From positions 1,885,501 to 1,949,500 of the forward strand of contig NC_135371.1 in assembly GCF_049243985.1 (NCBI RefSeq): a stretch of DNA of 64,000 nt. Reading direction: 5' to 3'. This DNA is from Paroedura picta (taxonomy: Eukaryota > Chordata > Lepidosauria > Squamata > Gekkonidae). Numbering within the stretch: the stretch's first letter is position 1; the number at the start of each line of letters is the position of its first letter. Shown here piece after piece: positions 12,777 to 27,000 of this stretch. The translations under genes were made by a program, and so were the position numbers. The notes below the pieces were generated by a model, which worked only from the letters and a program-made list of their open reading frames with translations, had not been told where the DNA came from and ran no database searches.

Positions 12777-13566
12777 CTGCCAGAGACTCCTAGGATCTCT
12801 CGGCCAAACTGCACACAATACCGAACCACAAATCAACACAGAGCAATTGGGCATCCAATTTCAGGGTCTGTGTCCTTCACCACATGTTCTTGCTCCACTT
12901 GCAATGCAGGCAGATTCCTATTGGAGCAGTGGGAGAAACTCTTGGGGAGGCTCTTACAGTTCAATGAAACGTGACCAGCTCTAGGCGTTCAAAGAGTTAA
13001 TTCTTTATTAGGCAAGAATTTGACAGGGATACACAGATGCCAACTGATCCTAGAATATTTTTTGGGGGGGAGGGTAAGGGTAAGCAATAAAGGCAGATCT
13101 GAACCTTTCACAAGCTTAGCTAACAAACATGGAAGTTGAAAGCTGATCAGGTGTTCATTGGCCGAATGGAAAAATTGTAAGCCCCACAAGAGCACGGAGA
13201 GGTCTCGCCCAAAAGGTTCCCTAACGGAAGCTGACAGCAGGAGCCTCACTTGGTGCTCTGCGTGACGCTTTTTGAAGAGAACGCAGCAGGGAGAGAGAGA
13301 AATATTTCTGTCTTTAACCCAAGATTGTCGTCAAGATCAAACAATTGGTCACCAAAGCGGTGGGCAAGAAAAGCAAACCGGTGTACCCCAAATATACATC
13401 TTGAGAGCACCCACTGATTCCTCAAAGCAAAGGGGAAAAACTAAACTTGACCCTTCAAGATGAAAGGAGCGTCAAAACTGCACTTTCTCCTGCTACAAAG
13501 ATGAGGAGTCAGGAGCTTAAAAACTGTCCTGCACTTTTTCTGAACGATACAAAAGTTACGAAACAA
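12777..13566. other. 3' flanking region of ZNF unit 2
   Basis: No gene is recognised. It contains a possible polyadenylation signal for the minus-strand gene (13004-13009) and the conserved spacer described at 633. It ends with the unoccupied site of the poly(A) retroelement found in units 1 and 3 (13551-13566). Confidence 0.5.
13004..13009 (-). terminator. Possible poly(A) signal, gene 2
   Basis: TTTATT on the plus strand is AATAAA on the minus strand, about 1.3 kb past the stop of gene 2. Matching sites exist in units 3, 4 and 5. In unit 1 the deletion at 632 has removed it. This is a sequence match only. Confidence 0.35.
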
Positions 13567-13731
13567 TATAAGAATACCCTGAATCAGCATGGCAGTCGTC
13601 AAGCAAAGGTTGGATGCACACTTTTCTTGGATGCTTTAGGATGCTCTGGGCTGATCCTGCGTTGAGCAGGAGGGTTGGACTAGATGGCCTGTGTGGCCCC
13701 TTCCAACTCTAGGATTCTGTGATTCTGTGAA
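13567..13731 (+). repeat. CR1 LINE 3' end (unit 2)
   Basis: Same relic as at 3456, here with two full ATTCTGTG tail repeats. It directly follows the empty retroelement site. Confidence 0.85.
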
Positions 13732-13992
13732 CATAAATATCTATGATTCAAGTCACATATAGGTGACCCTTCTGTCTGGGAAAATGTCTCTGTGTGGCAG
13801 TATTCTAAAGCCCAGAGGTTTCTCCTTGTGCTTCCTTCTAGAAAGGTCGAAATTGCAACATTCGGACTCTGGCATGCCCCCCTCCGAAGGCTCCCTCCAA
13901 CCCCCCTGTAATCTTACAGGCTTCCTGCAATAGCGGTCCTGCCCCGTGTGTTCCAATGAGGCAAAGAAGACCACTTTTTCACTGTCCTGCGC

Positions 13993-14350
13993 TTACCTGG
14001 GGAACTCCGGATTCTCTTGCTCTTTCACCCTGTGCTCTTTTAAATGTTCTTCCATCTCCCAATGAAACATTCGTCCTACAAGCTCTCTTGGCTTTCTCCT
14101 CACATGGTTTCCAGTGGGAATTCTTTAATGGGATGCAAGCTTTCCACTAGGAGAAAAGCTTTCCACCCCAATACTCCAGGCATTCATACGGTTTCTGACC
14201 TATGCCCATTTTAGACGGGAAGTAGGAATCCCCCTCTGGATGAAGCTTTCCCCATATACCAAGAATTTACATGTTTGTTTTTCTGTGAGAAATATTTTAG
14301 GGGAAGAAAGATTTCTCTGCTGAATGGAACTTTCCCCACACTCCAAGCAT
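13993..14350 (-). pseudogene. Relic of the ancestral zinc-finger C-terminus (unit 2)
   Basis: Counterpart of 3873-4230: decayed fingers ([13 protein letters not shown], then KFLVYGESFIQRG) follow the stop of gene 2 in another frame and end at the stop after ENPEFPR. Confidence 0.6.
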
Positions 14351-16893
14351 CTATATGGTTTCTTCCTTGTGAATCCTTTGATGAGAAGCAAGGCTTCCAC
14401 TCTGAGTGAAGCTTTTCCCACAAGCCAAACATTTATATGGCTTCTCCCCTGTGTGAATTCTTTGATGGACTTTAAGTTGTCCTCCCCGACTGAAGCATTT
14501 TCTACACTCCAGGCATTCATATGGTCTTTCTCCTGTGTGAATTCTTTGATGGACTTTAAGTTGTCCTCTCCCACTGAAGCATTTTCTACACTCCAGGCAT
14601 TCATATGGTCTTTCTCCTGTGTGAATTCTTTGATGGACAGTAAGAGTTTCTCTCCCGCTGAAGCATTTTCCACACTCCGGGCATTCATATGGCATCTCCC
14701 CTGTGTGAATTCTTTGATGGATAGTGAGAACTCCCTTCTGAATGAAACTTTTCCCACACTCAAGGCATTTATATGGTCTTTCTCCTGTGTGAATTCTTTG
14801 ATGGGCAGTGAGAACTCCCTTCTGAATGAAACTTTTCCCACACTCAAGGCATTTATATGGTCTTTCTCCTGTGTGAATTCTTTGATGGACTTTAAGTTGT
14901 CCTCTCCCACTGAAGCATTTTCCACACTCTGGACATTCATATGGTCTTTCTCCTGTGTGAATTCTTTGATGGGCAGTGAGAACTCCCTTCTGAATGAAAC
15001 TTTTCCCACACTCCAGGCATTCATATGGTCTTTCTCCTGTGTGAATTTTTTGATGGACTTTAAGTTGTCCTCTCCCACTGAAGCATTTTCCACACTCTGG
15101 GCATTCATATGGTCTTTCTCCTGTGTGAATTTTTTGATGGACTTTAAGTTGTCCTTTCCCACTGAAGCATTTTCCACACTCCGGGCATTCATATGGTCTT
15201 TCTCCTGTGTGAATTTTTTGATGGACTTTAAGTTGTCGTCTCCAACTGAAGCATTTTCCACACTCCAGGCATTCATATGGTCTTTCTCCTGTGTGAATTT
15301 TTTGATGGACTTTAAGTTGTCCTCTCCCACTGAAGCATTTTCCACACTCCAGGCATTCATATGGTCTTTCTCCTGTGTGAATTTTTTGATGGACTTTAAG
15401 TTGTCCTCTCCCACTGAAGCATTTTCCACACTCCGGGCATTCATATGGTCTTTCTCCTGTGTGAATTTTTTGATGGACTTTAAGTTGTCCTCTCCAACTG
15501 AAGCATTTTCCACACTCCGGGCATTTATATGGTTTCTCCCCTGTGTGAATTCTCTGATGGGAAGTAAGATCTCCCCTCTGAATGAAACTTTTTCCACATT
15601 CCAGGCATTTATATAGTTTTTCTCCTGTGTGAATTCTTCGATGGGCAGTAAGATATTTCCTTCCAGTGAAACTTTTCCCACACTCCAGGCATTTATATGG
15701 TCTTTCTCCTGTGTGAATTCTTTGATGGACAGTAAGAGTTCCTCTCCCGCTGAAGCATTTTCCACACTCCGGGCATTTATATGGTTTCTCCCCTGTATGA
15801 ATTCTCTGATGGGAAGTAAGATGTCCCCTCTGAATGAAACTTTTCCCACACTCCAGACATTTATATAGTTTTTCTCCTGTGTGAATTCTTCGATGGGCAG
15901 TAAGATATTTCCTTCCAATGAAACTTTCCCCACACTCCAGGCATTTATATGGTCTTTCTCCTGTGTGAATTCTTTGATGGACAGTAAGAGTTCCTCTCCT
16001 GCTGAAGCATTTTCCACACTCCAGGCATTTATATGGTTTCTCCCCGGTGTGAATTCTCTGATGGAACGTAAGATCTCCCCACTGAATGAAACTTTTCCCA
16101 CACTCCAGGCATTTATATGGTCTTTCTCCTGTGTGAATTCTTCGATGGGCAGTAAGATGTCCTCTCCCACTGAAGCATTTTCCACACTCCGGGCATTTAT
16201 ATGGTTTCTCCCCTGTGTGAATTCTCTGATGGGAAGTAAGATCTCCCCTCCGAATGAAACTTTTCCCACACTCCAGGCATTTATATGGTTTTTCTCCCGT
16301 GTGAATTCTTTGATGGGCAGTAAGAGCTCCTCTCCCGCTGAAGCATTTTCCACACTCCAGGCATTTATATGGTCTTTCTCCTGTGTGAATTCTTCGATGG
16401 GCAGTAAGATATTTCCTTCGAATGAAACTTTTCCCACACTCCAGGCATTTATGTGGTTTTTCTCCCGTGTGAACTCTTTGATGGACTTTAAGTTGTCCTC
16501 TCCCGCTGAAGCATTTTCCACACTCCAGGCATTTATATGGTTTCTTTCCTATGTGGGTTCCTTGATCAGTAGTAATGTAATCCTTCTGCCCAGAAGCTTT
16601 TTCATGCTCCAAATATTCATATGCATTTTTTCTGTTGTTGGCCTTGCAATCAATACGATTGCCTGATTTCTCATGAGCTTGTTCTGCGCCAGTGGTGGCC
16701 TCATTCGTGTCACACCCTCTGTAGATGACCTGGAGTTGTGCAGCTTCTTGTGAGACAGGACCTTGTAGGAAACAGGAATTATTCCCGACTTGTTCTTCTC
16801 CCTCATCTTTCTTCAGTACATTAGAACATGCTGGGTTCTCCTTCACTTCTGGCTGCTCTGCTGTTTCATCTCCTGGCTCCCACACGCACCGCG
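14351..16893 (-). CDS. KRAB zinc-finger gene 2, terminal exon (26 C2H2 fingers)
   Basis: The acceptor and start of the exon (CAG at 16894-16896) match gene 1, and the stop is the same HKEETI-TAG. The full protein is about 894 aa: MQPTQ, KRAB-A (6-47), linker (48-166) and 26 uninterrupted 28-aa C2H2 fingers (167-894). All have intact Cys2His2 spacing. Fingers 13-18 are six consecutive near-copies of [16 protein letters not shown], and related QLKVHQ fingers recur at 1, 20, 24 and 25, so this block grew by tandem duplication of single fingers. Finger order differs from gene 1 after finger 3. The closest relative is the broken unit 4. Expected role: a KRAB repressor of the transposon-silencing type; its target is unknown. 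Confidence 0.9.
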
Positions 16894-18111
16894 CTGAAAG
16901 AGAGAAATCTTCCATGAAACGGACTCCATGAAACTGGGGCAGAAAATACAAGATGGGAAAGCTTTGCTGTCTGGAAATGCTTTGAAAACTCTTGCTTGGG
17001 AGACCGGCCCTGGCAAATCCGAGCCTGTATTGACTGACAGGCCACCTGTGGTGAGAAAAGGGGGGGTCAGCATTTCGTGGGAGCACCTATGTATACACCC
17101 GCCCTTCCTTGACTCAAACCGCAAGTCAGAAGAGCTGCCCCAAAATAGCCCCCCCCCCCCCCGGTAGGTTTGCAGTCAGGCAGAGATGCTGCTTGGCTAC
17201 TTAGCACAATTCTAATTTGTCTTACTTTTAAGGTATTCCACGCCAGAAGACAGTGTCATGGGGCTTTCTGCAGTAGAAGTATAGGGCCCATTCTATTGTT
17301 TAGCCAGCTTTGACCAATTACAGACTGTCTTTGTCTTCATGTCTGTAACCCACAGTTTGGGTCTCATGAGGGTGGTGAGAGACGCTGTCAGTCAAGGTGG
17401 ACGGGAAGTCAGGGTGGCCTTGGGGAGGGGAGGGACTTCAATGGGGTCTAATGCCACAGAGTCCCCCCTCCAGGGCAGGGCATGAATTTCTGTTGCCTAG
17501 AGATGAGCTGTAATTCCGGTGGGGTCTCCAGGACTCACCCGGAGTCTAGCGTCCCTAACTAGGACGTCAGAAGTGCAGGTTCAGATCCCTCTGCCATGGA
17601 CTTGGGCCCATTACACACATCCTGCCTAACGTACCTCACAGGGTCGTTGGGAGGGGAACAATGTAAGTTTCTTTGAGTCCCCATTGGGAGAGAACTTGAT
17701 AGCAGAACTATTAACTCCCCATCATTCATAATATTAACAAAGATTTGCCACCATAACTATTAAATACATTCTGGGGATCTATTAATTCCTCCCTTCCCCC
17801 CCCCCCCCCAGTTCACACTATGCTCCTATTAATGCGTCTGGAGTTCTAGTCCTACGGCCAAAATACTAGACCTCGAGGACATCCGATGTAGGGGGTGGGC
17901 AGTAGGGTCGGGGCAGAGAACAGGAAACACTACTTTACACAGAAAGGTATTGAAATGTGGAATTGGCTGCCAGACGATGACTGAATATGCGACAGACAGC
18001 CAATAGATCAAAATGGAGAAAATGGAGCCCAGTTTTAGATTATACTGATCAGTAAAAACTGAATGGAAAACTGACAAAGTGTATATGTAAATTTTGGGAA
18101 AAATCTATAAG

Positions 18112-18302
18112 AAGAAGAGTTGGTTCTTATATGCCACTTTCTCTACCCGAAGGAGTCTCAAAGTGGCTTACAAGTGCCTTCCCTTTCCTCTCCCCTTCAA
18201 CAGGCACCCTGTGAGGTGGGTGAGGCTGAGAGAGCTCTGAGGGAACAGCTTTTTCACTGCTGTGTCGAGCCCAAGGCCACCCAGCTGGCCAGTATGGGGG
18301 AT
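18112..18302 (-). repeat. tRNA-derived SINE tail (unit 2 intron)
   Basis: AAGAAGAGTTGGTTCTTATA, then CTACCCGAAGGAGTCTCAAA, GAGGTGGGTGAGGCTGAG and GCCACCCAGCTGGCCAG form the complement of the body of the SINE seen whole at 19965. The tRNA head has been lost. Similar copies are at 36484-36680 and 59572-59765. Confidence 0.6.
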
Positions 18303-18810
18303 GTAAAATAGTCTCAAGTTTCTCTCTCTCCCTTCTTTCCAGAAACCCCCTGCCAAAGTATGTCATGTTTTCTTTTTTCTTCTGTATGTAAAATAGTTCA
18401 AAAAATATAATAGTAGTTTTGTAACATGTAATGTATTTTAAATAAATTATCAAATTATTTTTTTAAAAGAAAAGGAAAAAAATGTGGAATTAATTGCTGG
18501 AGGATGGAGGGATGGCCACAAGAATACAAAGCCTTAAAAGGGATTTTGATAAGATTCCCTCCCTGGTCTGACCTAGCAGGACCTGGAATGTGCCTCATTC
18601 AGATGGATATGACAAAAATCCTACAGGGGGCATCAAAGGAGGAGCATATTCAGATTAGGAACCTCCTGGTATTACAGTTAGACAGTTAGGTCTCTCTCTC
18701 GCTCTCTTTCTCTCTCTGCGAGCAGAAGGCCTCCTGCCTCACAGGAAGGACTGCAGAGGGGGACAGAGGCCAGCTATGGGGCCCAGGCCAGACAGCCTGA
18801 CCCTTTCCTT

Positions 18811-20474
<1,664 letters not shown>

Positions 20475-20489
20475 CTGAGTGGGCTGCAT
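20475..20489 (-). CDS. KRAB zinc-finger gene 2, start-codon exon (coding part)
   Basis: MQPTQ from the ATG at 20489-20487, then CAG|GTAAGG. The whole exon is 20475-20560 (86 bp), behind an acceptor ending CCCCCTCCAG. Confidence 0.85.
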
Positions 20490-20661
20490 GGCGGCTCCTG
20501 TCCCTTCACCACCCAGAGGAGGTGGCCCAGGAGGCGTCGGAGGGGTCTTCCCACGGTGGCCTGGAGGGGGAGAACGAAGGAGGGCCGGAAGCCCCGTTTT
20601 CTTTGACAGCCTCTTCAGCATCCCTCTCTTTCCAGATTTCGTTTGTTTATATTATTTATAG

Positions 20662-20797
20662 CAGGGGTAGTCAACCTGTGGTCCTCCAGATGTTCGTGGA
20701 CTACAATTCCCATGGGGCCCTGCCCGCAAATGCAGACAGGGGCTCATGGGAATTGTAGTCCACAAATATCTGGAGGACCGCAGTTTGACTACTCCTG
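20662..20797. mobile_element. hAT-type palindromic MITE (unit 2)
   Basis: Counterpart of 9634-9769, with ATTTATAG on the left and ACTTATAG on the right (one difference since insertion). Confidence 0.85.
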
Positions 20798-20828
20798 ACT
20801 TATAGTCTCCCTTCACCATTTGCAATGA

Positions 20829-21429
20829 CGAGAACATAAAAGCAGCCGTGCTGGATCCGGCCAGTGGCCCGAATCCGGTCCAACACGCTGTGTCACACAG
20901 TGGCCGAAACCCAGGAGCCCTCCCACTGTCCCCCCCCCAAGCCCCAAGAAAGCAGAGCATCTCTGCCCCAGACCTAAGAACACAAGGGAGGCCCTGTTGG
21001 ATCAGGCCAATGGCCCATCCAGTGAAAAGACACGGTGTCACATGGTGGCCGAAAGCAGGTGCCCTCAGGAGGTCCACCCGTGGACCCAGAACTTCAGAAG
21101 TCCACCCCCCAGGCTCCCCCCCCCCAGACCCCAAGAAGACAGAGTCTTCCATCTATACCTTTTGGCTCAGAGCTACTGACCAACCTTTGCTCTAAATGCT
21201 TGTCCAATCCCCGCCGGAGGGTGTCTATGACCTAAGCCAGGGGTAGTCAACCTGTGGTCCTCCAGATGTCCATGGACTACAATTCCCATAAGCCCCTGCC
21301 AGCTGACTTAAGCCACCATCGCTTCCTGCAGCAGTGAATTCCACATGTTAATGACGAAGGGTGGAGGGTTCAGCTCAGTTTAGCTGGAAACCCCTCCCCC
21401 TAAAAAATGCCTTCCCAAATTCCCCAACA
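20829..21429 (-). repeat. CR1-like LINE fragment (unit 2)
   Basis: Counterpart of 9801-10400. It is interrupted by the small hAT-type element at 21238-21305. Confidence 0.6.
21238..21305. mobile_element. Small hAT-type MITE (unit 2)
   Basis: Counterpart of 10213-10280. The left duplication here reads CCTAAGC rather than ACTTAAGC. Confidence 0.7.
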
Positions 21430-21622
21430 CCATTACTTGAGGTACCTTGCTTTACTGCAAGGTAGGTGGGGCTGAGAGAGCCCTGGCAGAACTGCTATTT
21501 GAGAACAGCTCTAACTGGTCCAAAGTCACCCACCTGGCTGCAGGTGGAGGCGGAGCGGGGAACCCTTTTGATGCTGCAAAACGGCTTCTGTTGTGAATTA
21601 TGGCGTGAAGTTGCCTTACTAC

Positions 21623-21841
21623 TAGGGTTGCCAGCTCTGGGTTGGGAAATACCTGGAGATTTCGGAGTGGGAGCCGGGAGTGGGCAAGATGTGGAGGGGG
21701 GGGAGGACCTCGGTGGAATGTCACGCCATGCAGTCCCCCCTCCCAAACAGCCCTTCTCTCCGGGGGAATTGAGCTCAGCCGCCTGGAGAGAAGCTAGAAT
21801 TTGGGGGATCCCCCGGTCTCCCCTGGAGGCTGGCATCCCTA
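21623..21841. mobile_element. AGGGTTGCCA-type MITE (unit 2)
   Basis: Counterpart of 10598-10817, with the same inverted ends TAGGGTTGCCAG and CTGGCATCCCTA. Confidence 0.7.
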
Positions 21842-21869
21842 TGGCGCACGAAACCGACTCCTCGGCCCG

Positions 21870-23080
21870 CAAGGCCAGTATTGCTGACTCCGGCCGGCAG
21901 CGGCTCGCCAGGGTCTGGGCCCAGCTCTTTCCCCACCACCTCGTGGCCGGCTCCTTCTCGCGGGAGATGCTGGGGATGGGACCCGGGAGGGGCCTTGGCG
22001 TGCATGCCTGGCCAGCAGAGCCACAAGCCCCCGTGCTTGCTTGCTTGCTTGCTTGGCATTATTGCATTGCATTATTGCGTTGCATTGCATCATTTTCTGC
22101 ATTGCATCCTTTTCTGCATTGCATAGCAGGGCCTCCCCTCCCTTCCCCTCCCTACTCACCGGCTCGGGCCAAGGCCGCCACTGGAAGATGGTCGGGGGGG
22201 GGGGGGGGAGGCCGGCTCTGGCTGCCCCCCCACCCCGCCCCCTCCTCCCAGGCGCCTCCGGGGCAGCAGCCGCGCCCCTTTAACTCTTCAGGGGACGGCG
22301 GGCAGGGGAAGCCCCAGGAAGCCCCGGGAAGCTGCAGCCCCCTGGCGGTCCCTGGCCCCGAGGAAGCCCGCCTGGCCCCCCCCCCCGGTGGAAGGAGCTC
22401 CCAGAGGGGATCGGGGCCACGGGGCCTGCAAAAGGGAGCTCCTCCGCCAGGCCCCGGGCTGAGGCCGGCCAAAGCCCCCCGTTGCCCGATTCTCCGGCCT
22501 GCCTGGAACAGTCAGGGAATCCCTCCTGCAGCTGGGAGCCGCTTCTGCCATCCTGCCCCCCCCCCCGCCAGAGCCGAGGAGCCCAGTGTGGGCTTTGGCC
22601 CTGGAGAGGCGAGGGGGGCGGGGGGCTGCAGGGGCCCAGGGTCCCCCCCACAGGACACGGCGCCCCTGAGCCCCTGAGCGGAGCCATTGGGGGGCTGTGA
22701 CTCTCCGTCTGCGGCTGAGCTCCAGGCAAAGGGATGGCCCGGACCTTCAAGCCCCGGGTAGCTCTGGGGCCAGCACATCTCGGCCCAGCTTTCCCACCCC
22801 GAAAAGGTCTCCGGCACCCAACCCCACTGGGACTCCTGCCGGCTGGCCCCACTCCCTGCCAGCCCCTCGGGCCACTCCCCAAGGCCCAGAGCTCCCCAGG
22901 GTCCTCCGTCCCGCCCCCCCAGCCCCCCAGCCCCGGAGGTCCCCTTCTTGGCCTGGCTTCTGTAGCGGGGCTGCGGCCAGGCCTTGGGCCCGTCTGCTGG
23001 CTGAGCCCAGCTGGAGAGAAGCTTGAGAAAGGTCTTCTCAGGCAGGGCAGCAATATTTGGAACGACCCCCCCCCCCGCCC
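21870..23080 (-). promoter_or_regulatory. CpG-rich promoter region and noncoding exon 1, gene 2
   Basis: The donor CCG|GTGAGTAGGG is at 22150-22159, so exon 1 ends at 22160. The layout matches gene 1. The minisatellite at about 22034-22127 is shorter in its GCATT part and longer in GCTT. Confidence 0.6.
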
Positions 23081-23594
23081 CCGAGCGAGATTCATCTGGC
23101 AACTGTCTCTTGTCCACTTCCCCAATGAGCGAAGGTTTCTGTCATGCCCCCAGGAGCTGTGGTTCACACCCTGCCTTGCGTTGGGGGTGGGCTTTTCTAT
23201 AGATAACTACATGTTTTACGGGAATTGTTTTACGTCTTTTGAAATGTTTTCACGTCCAAGTGTTTCTTCATGTTGGGTGCCTTGGGGACGCCCATTTGAA
23301 TGGAAAGGCGATACTAAAAGGTTTTAAATAAATCAGTCTGTATACATAAAAGGCACCCTCTGCTTCTTTGTCTTGTGATAAGCTTGACTCCTCAGAAACT
23401 CAGGTTAGAGGCCTCAGAATTGACCAGCATCTTCTGGAGGATTGTGGGGAATGTCGCAGGAGACACAAAGGGAACGACAACATCCAGGCCCTAAATGGTG
23501 TTTTTGTGAACCTGGAAAATATGGCTGGTGCCTCAAAATTGACCTCGGTAGTCCAGCTGATGATGGGAGCTGCTGAGCCCAAAACAAAGGGAAT
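23081..23594. other. Spacer upstream of ZNF unit 2
   Basis: Same content as 12081-12623 up to the DIRS insertion point after AAGGGAAT. No gene is seen. Confidence 0.5.
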
Positions 23595-23737
23595 GCCCAT
23601 TGGCACTTACCCTGAAGGGTACTTCTCCCTGGGTTCTAGGACTCCCTCCTTGATGGGTGGTTCTCACCGCTGGTGCTAGGGAGGCAGGCCTTAAATTTAC
23701 TTCCTCTCCCTGGTAGAACCGCCCTCATCTTCAGTTG
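23595..23737. repeat. DIRS copy B, left inverted terminal repeat
   Basis: GGACTCCCTCCTTGATGGG, GGTTCTCACCGCTGGTGC and GCCCTCATCTTCAGTT are the reverse complement of the right end at 28849-28970. Confidence 0.85.
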
Positions 23738-23957
23738 TGATCCTTCCAAAGCTCAGAGAAACAATACTCCAAACTACCGTAACCATAACTCTCTGTAATA
23801 ATTTTTCTTTTCTTTTCTTTTTTTATAATAAGAACATGAAATAGTGGAAGAGGAAGCAGAACAAACAGTTCCGAACAACTAAATTCCAGTATTCCCCCTT
23901 TTCCTGTCCCATAATGACTATAACAGGACTACATTTCAGACGACGCCCAGGGAGGGC

Positions 23958-24056
23958 TGGATGGAGTCCTAGAACCCAGGGAGAAGCACCCTTCACGGTA
24001 AGTGCCAATGGGCCTTCTCCCCTGGTTCGAGGACTCCATCCTTGATGGGATATGCA
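23958..24056. repeat. DIRS copy B, internal complementary region
   Basis: The block joins the complement of the extreme left end (AAGTGCCAATGGGC) directly to the complement of the extreme right end (CTTCTCCCCTGGTTCGAGGA). This reproduces the junction that a circular copy would have, the hallmark of DIRS elements. Confidence 0.8.
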
Positions 24057-27000
24057 AGAGCTTCCTTTGTCCCGGGCGGGATTGTGTCGTCTGAATGTAA
24101 GCCTTGTAAAAGAACACTTCTGCCAAAGGCAGCCTCCGCTGCGCTGTAACCACTAAGCTTATAGTGCCTAATAAAGGTGGAAACTGAAGACCAGGTAGCC
24201 GCTTGCAGATCTGTTCTACAGAGGCAGAATTTATCATGGCAGCATTTGTTGCCGCCCCCCTAACTGAATGCGCTGTAATGCCAGAGGGCACAGGCCTACC
24301 CAATGAACTGTATGCTTCAGCAATACAATCCCTGAGACACTTTCCGATAGCCACAGTAGACATCCTTTCCCCTTTATTAGGCGGAGAAATGCTTATGAAC
24401 ATTGACTCTGATCTCCTAAATGGCTCCGTACGTATAAGGAATGCCTTGAGGGCCCTTCGTACATCTCATCTATGCCACAAAACTTCTTTAGGATGTTTAG
24501 GGTCAGGAAAGAATGTAGGCAAATTGATTTCCCGCATCCTGTGGAATCTAGATTCCACCTTGGGCCTAAATATAGGATCTGTCCACAAAACCACCTTATC
24601 TTTGTGGAACCCACAAAGATCTTTCCTAATGGATAAAGCTCCTAATTCTGAAATTCGTCTAGCAGACGTTACTGCAACTAAGAAAATAACCTTGAGTCGC
24701 AAATGTCTCAATGAAATATCCTGTAAAGGTTCAAAAGGTTGTCTCAGCAACGCTGATAGTACCACACTCAGGCTCCCAGTTGGGAAACGATGCACGGCTG
24801 GGGGAGAAACTACCGTGGCTCCCCTCAGAAACCTCGTAACGTGAGGATGCTTGGCTAAGGGAAACCCTTGAACCTTCGGAATGACTGTCGCCAAGGCTGC
24901 CCCCTGTCTACGTAATGTGGATGCTTTCAAACCCTGATCCAATCCTTCTTGTACAAATTCCAGTACGACCCATAACCCAGGCTTTAAAGGGTCCTGTTTT
25001 TTTTTTGTTTTTTTTTGTCTGCACCACCTGACAAATACCTTCCAAGAATAATTATATATCCTAACAGTAGAAGGTTTTCTGGCCGCCAGTATGGTGCTAG
25101 TCACCTTTTCACTAAGGCTGCATTTTAGCAGAGCTGACCGTTCAGTCTCCGCGCGGTCAGCTGTAGCCAGCCTGGCTCGTAATGCCAGACTGGCCCCTGT
25201 GTCAAGAGATCTGGTATTACCGGTAATGACAGGTGTTTCCCCACCGCTAGATGCAGGATTGTTGCCAACCATGGTCTGCGTGGCCAATAAGGAGCCACCA
25301 GGATTCCCTGTGCCCCTTGCTGTCTGACCTTTCTGAGCACCTTGGGAATGACTGGGACTGGAGGAAATGCATATAACAGACCCTGCGGCCACTGAGCCGT
25401 CAGGGCATCTATCTGTTCTGCTCTGCGTTGAGCAAACCTGGTGAAAAACCGAGGTAAGAGCGCCTTCTCCTGACTGGCCAATAGATCTACCACTGGATTG
25501 CCAAGGTGATCCACAATCATTTTGAATACACCCCGATTCAAGGACCATTCTGCTTCGGAAATCTCCTGTCTACGGAGCCAGTCGGCCTGTGCATTCAGGA
25601 TCCCTTTGATATGTTCTGCTCTCAGGGACAGAAGAGTCTTCTCTGCCCATTGTAAAATCAGTGACGCTTCCTTGTGAAGTGAGGGAGATTTCGTCCCCCC
25701 TTGCTTGTTTAAATAAGCCTTGGCTGCAACATTGTCCGTTCTTACCAGGACATGCTTTTGCTGTAATTTGATTTGGAAGTGTACCAAGGCCAGTCGAATT
25801 GCTCTGATTTCCAATAGGTTTATTGGAAACTCCCTCTCTTGTGCTGACCATTTCCCTTGAACATGCCAAGTCTCCAGAGTGGCTCCCCACCCTGACAGAC
25901 TGGCATCTGTGAGTAGGACTAATTCTTGTTCACGAAAAAGCGTCCCTGACCAAGATTCACCGGCTTCAGCCACCACAAGAGGCTGCTCCTTACGGCAGGA
26001 GTTAACCTGACTCTGATGTTTGACTTGGCTGTTATTTTCTCCTGAAATGGCCTTAGAAGGGACTGTAAAGGACGCAGGTGGAGATGCCCCCATTGTAATG
26101 CTTCCGTGTTTCTACCAGAACTCCCATGAGTTTTGCCAGTGTCATAAGTGAAGTTGATTTTTCCCGTATCACAGCCCCCACCAGATCTCTGGTCTTTTTG
26201 ATCCAATTTGATCCAAAAACCAATTTTCCTTTTTTCGTGTTCAACAAAACTCCCAGATGCTCCAAAGCACTGGGTAGGAACCATGGAACTCTTTTTCCAG
26301 ATTGACTAGAAATCCGATTTCCTTCAGAGTGGTAATCACTCTCTCTGTGTGTGATGTTGATTCCTGAGCTGATGACGCTCGGATCAAGAGGTCGTCCGAA
26401 AATGACGTATTAACACGCCTGACTGGCGTAATGCCACAAATGGAATTGGACGCCAATCCCCGTTTGATTTTGGCACTGTAAACAGAATTGAGTATACTCC
26501 TTTTCTCTGTTCCTCTGCAGGAACTATTTCTATTGCTCTTATGTTTAGTAGATGTTGGACTGCTTTTAGCAGAGCATCTCTCTTGAGCCGATTTGCGCTT
26601 AATGGGGACACCAGAAACCTGTTGGGGTGAATTGCAAAAAATTCTATTTTGTAACCAACCTGAACTATCTCTGCAGCCCATTAGACGGACTGCGCTTCAA
26701 CCATCTGTGAGGGAACAATGACAAACGACCCCCTACCGGAATCTCCCCGTCCTCTAGGGAGTCATGCTTTATTCTGGGAGGAGTCCCTGTCCGGCTTCTC
26801 CTGTCTGTTGAAGCCTTGTCTGTTATATCGGGAGTAACGTCCCCTACGAAGGGAATATCGACTATTCCCCCAGGATCCTCTCCTGTTCTCCTGAAATCTT
26901 GGTAGGGTGTTCTGTGATCTGAAAGAAAAGCCTTGAAACTTTCTATCATTACCACGTCTAACAAACTTTGGCATCATTTGCTTTTTATCTCGGGTTTCGA

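Noticed and set aside
14200-16521. Second minus-strand frame through the finger arrays ([18 protein letters not shown] repeats)
   Set aside because: Also a by-product of the 84-bp periodicity. Splice phase and the KRAB exon select the C2H2 frame.
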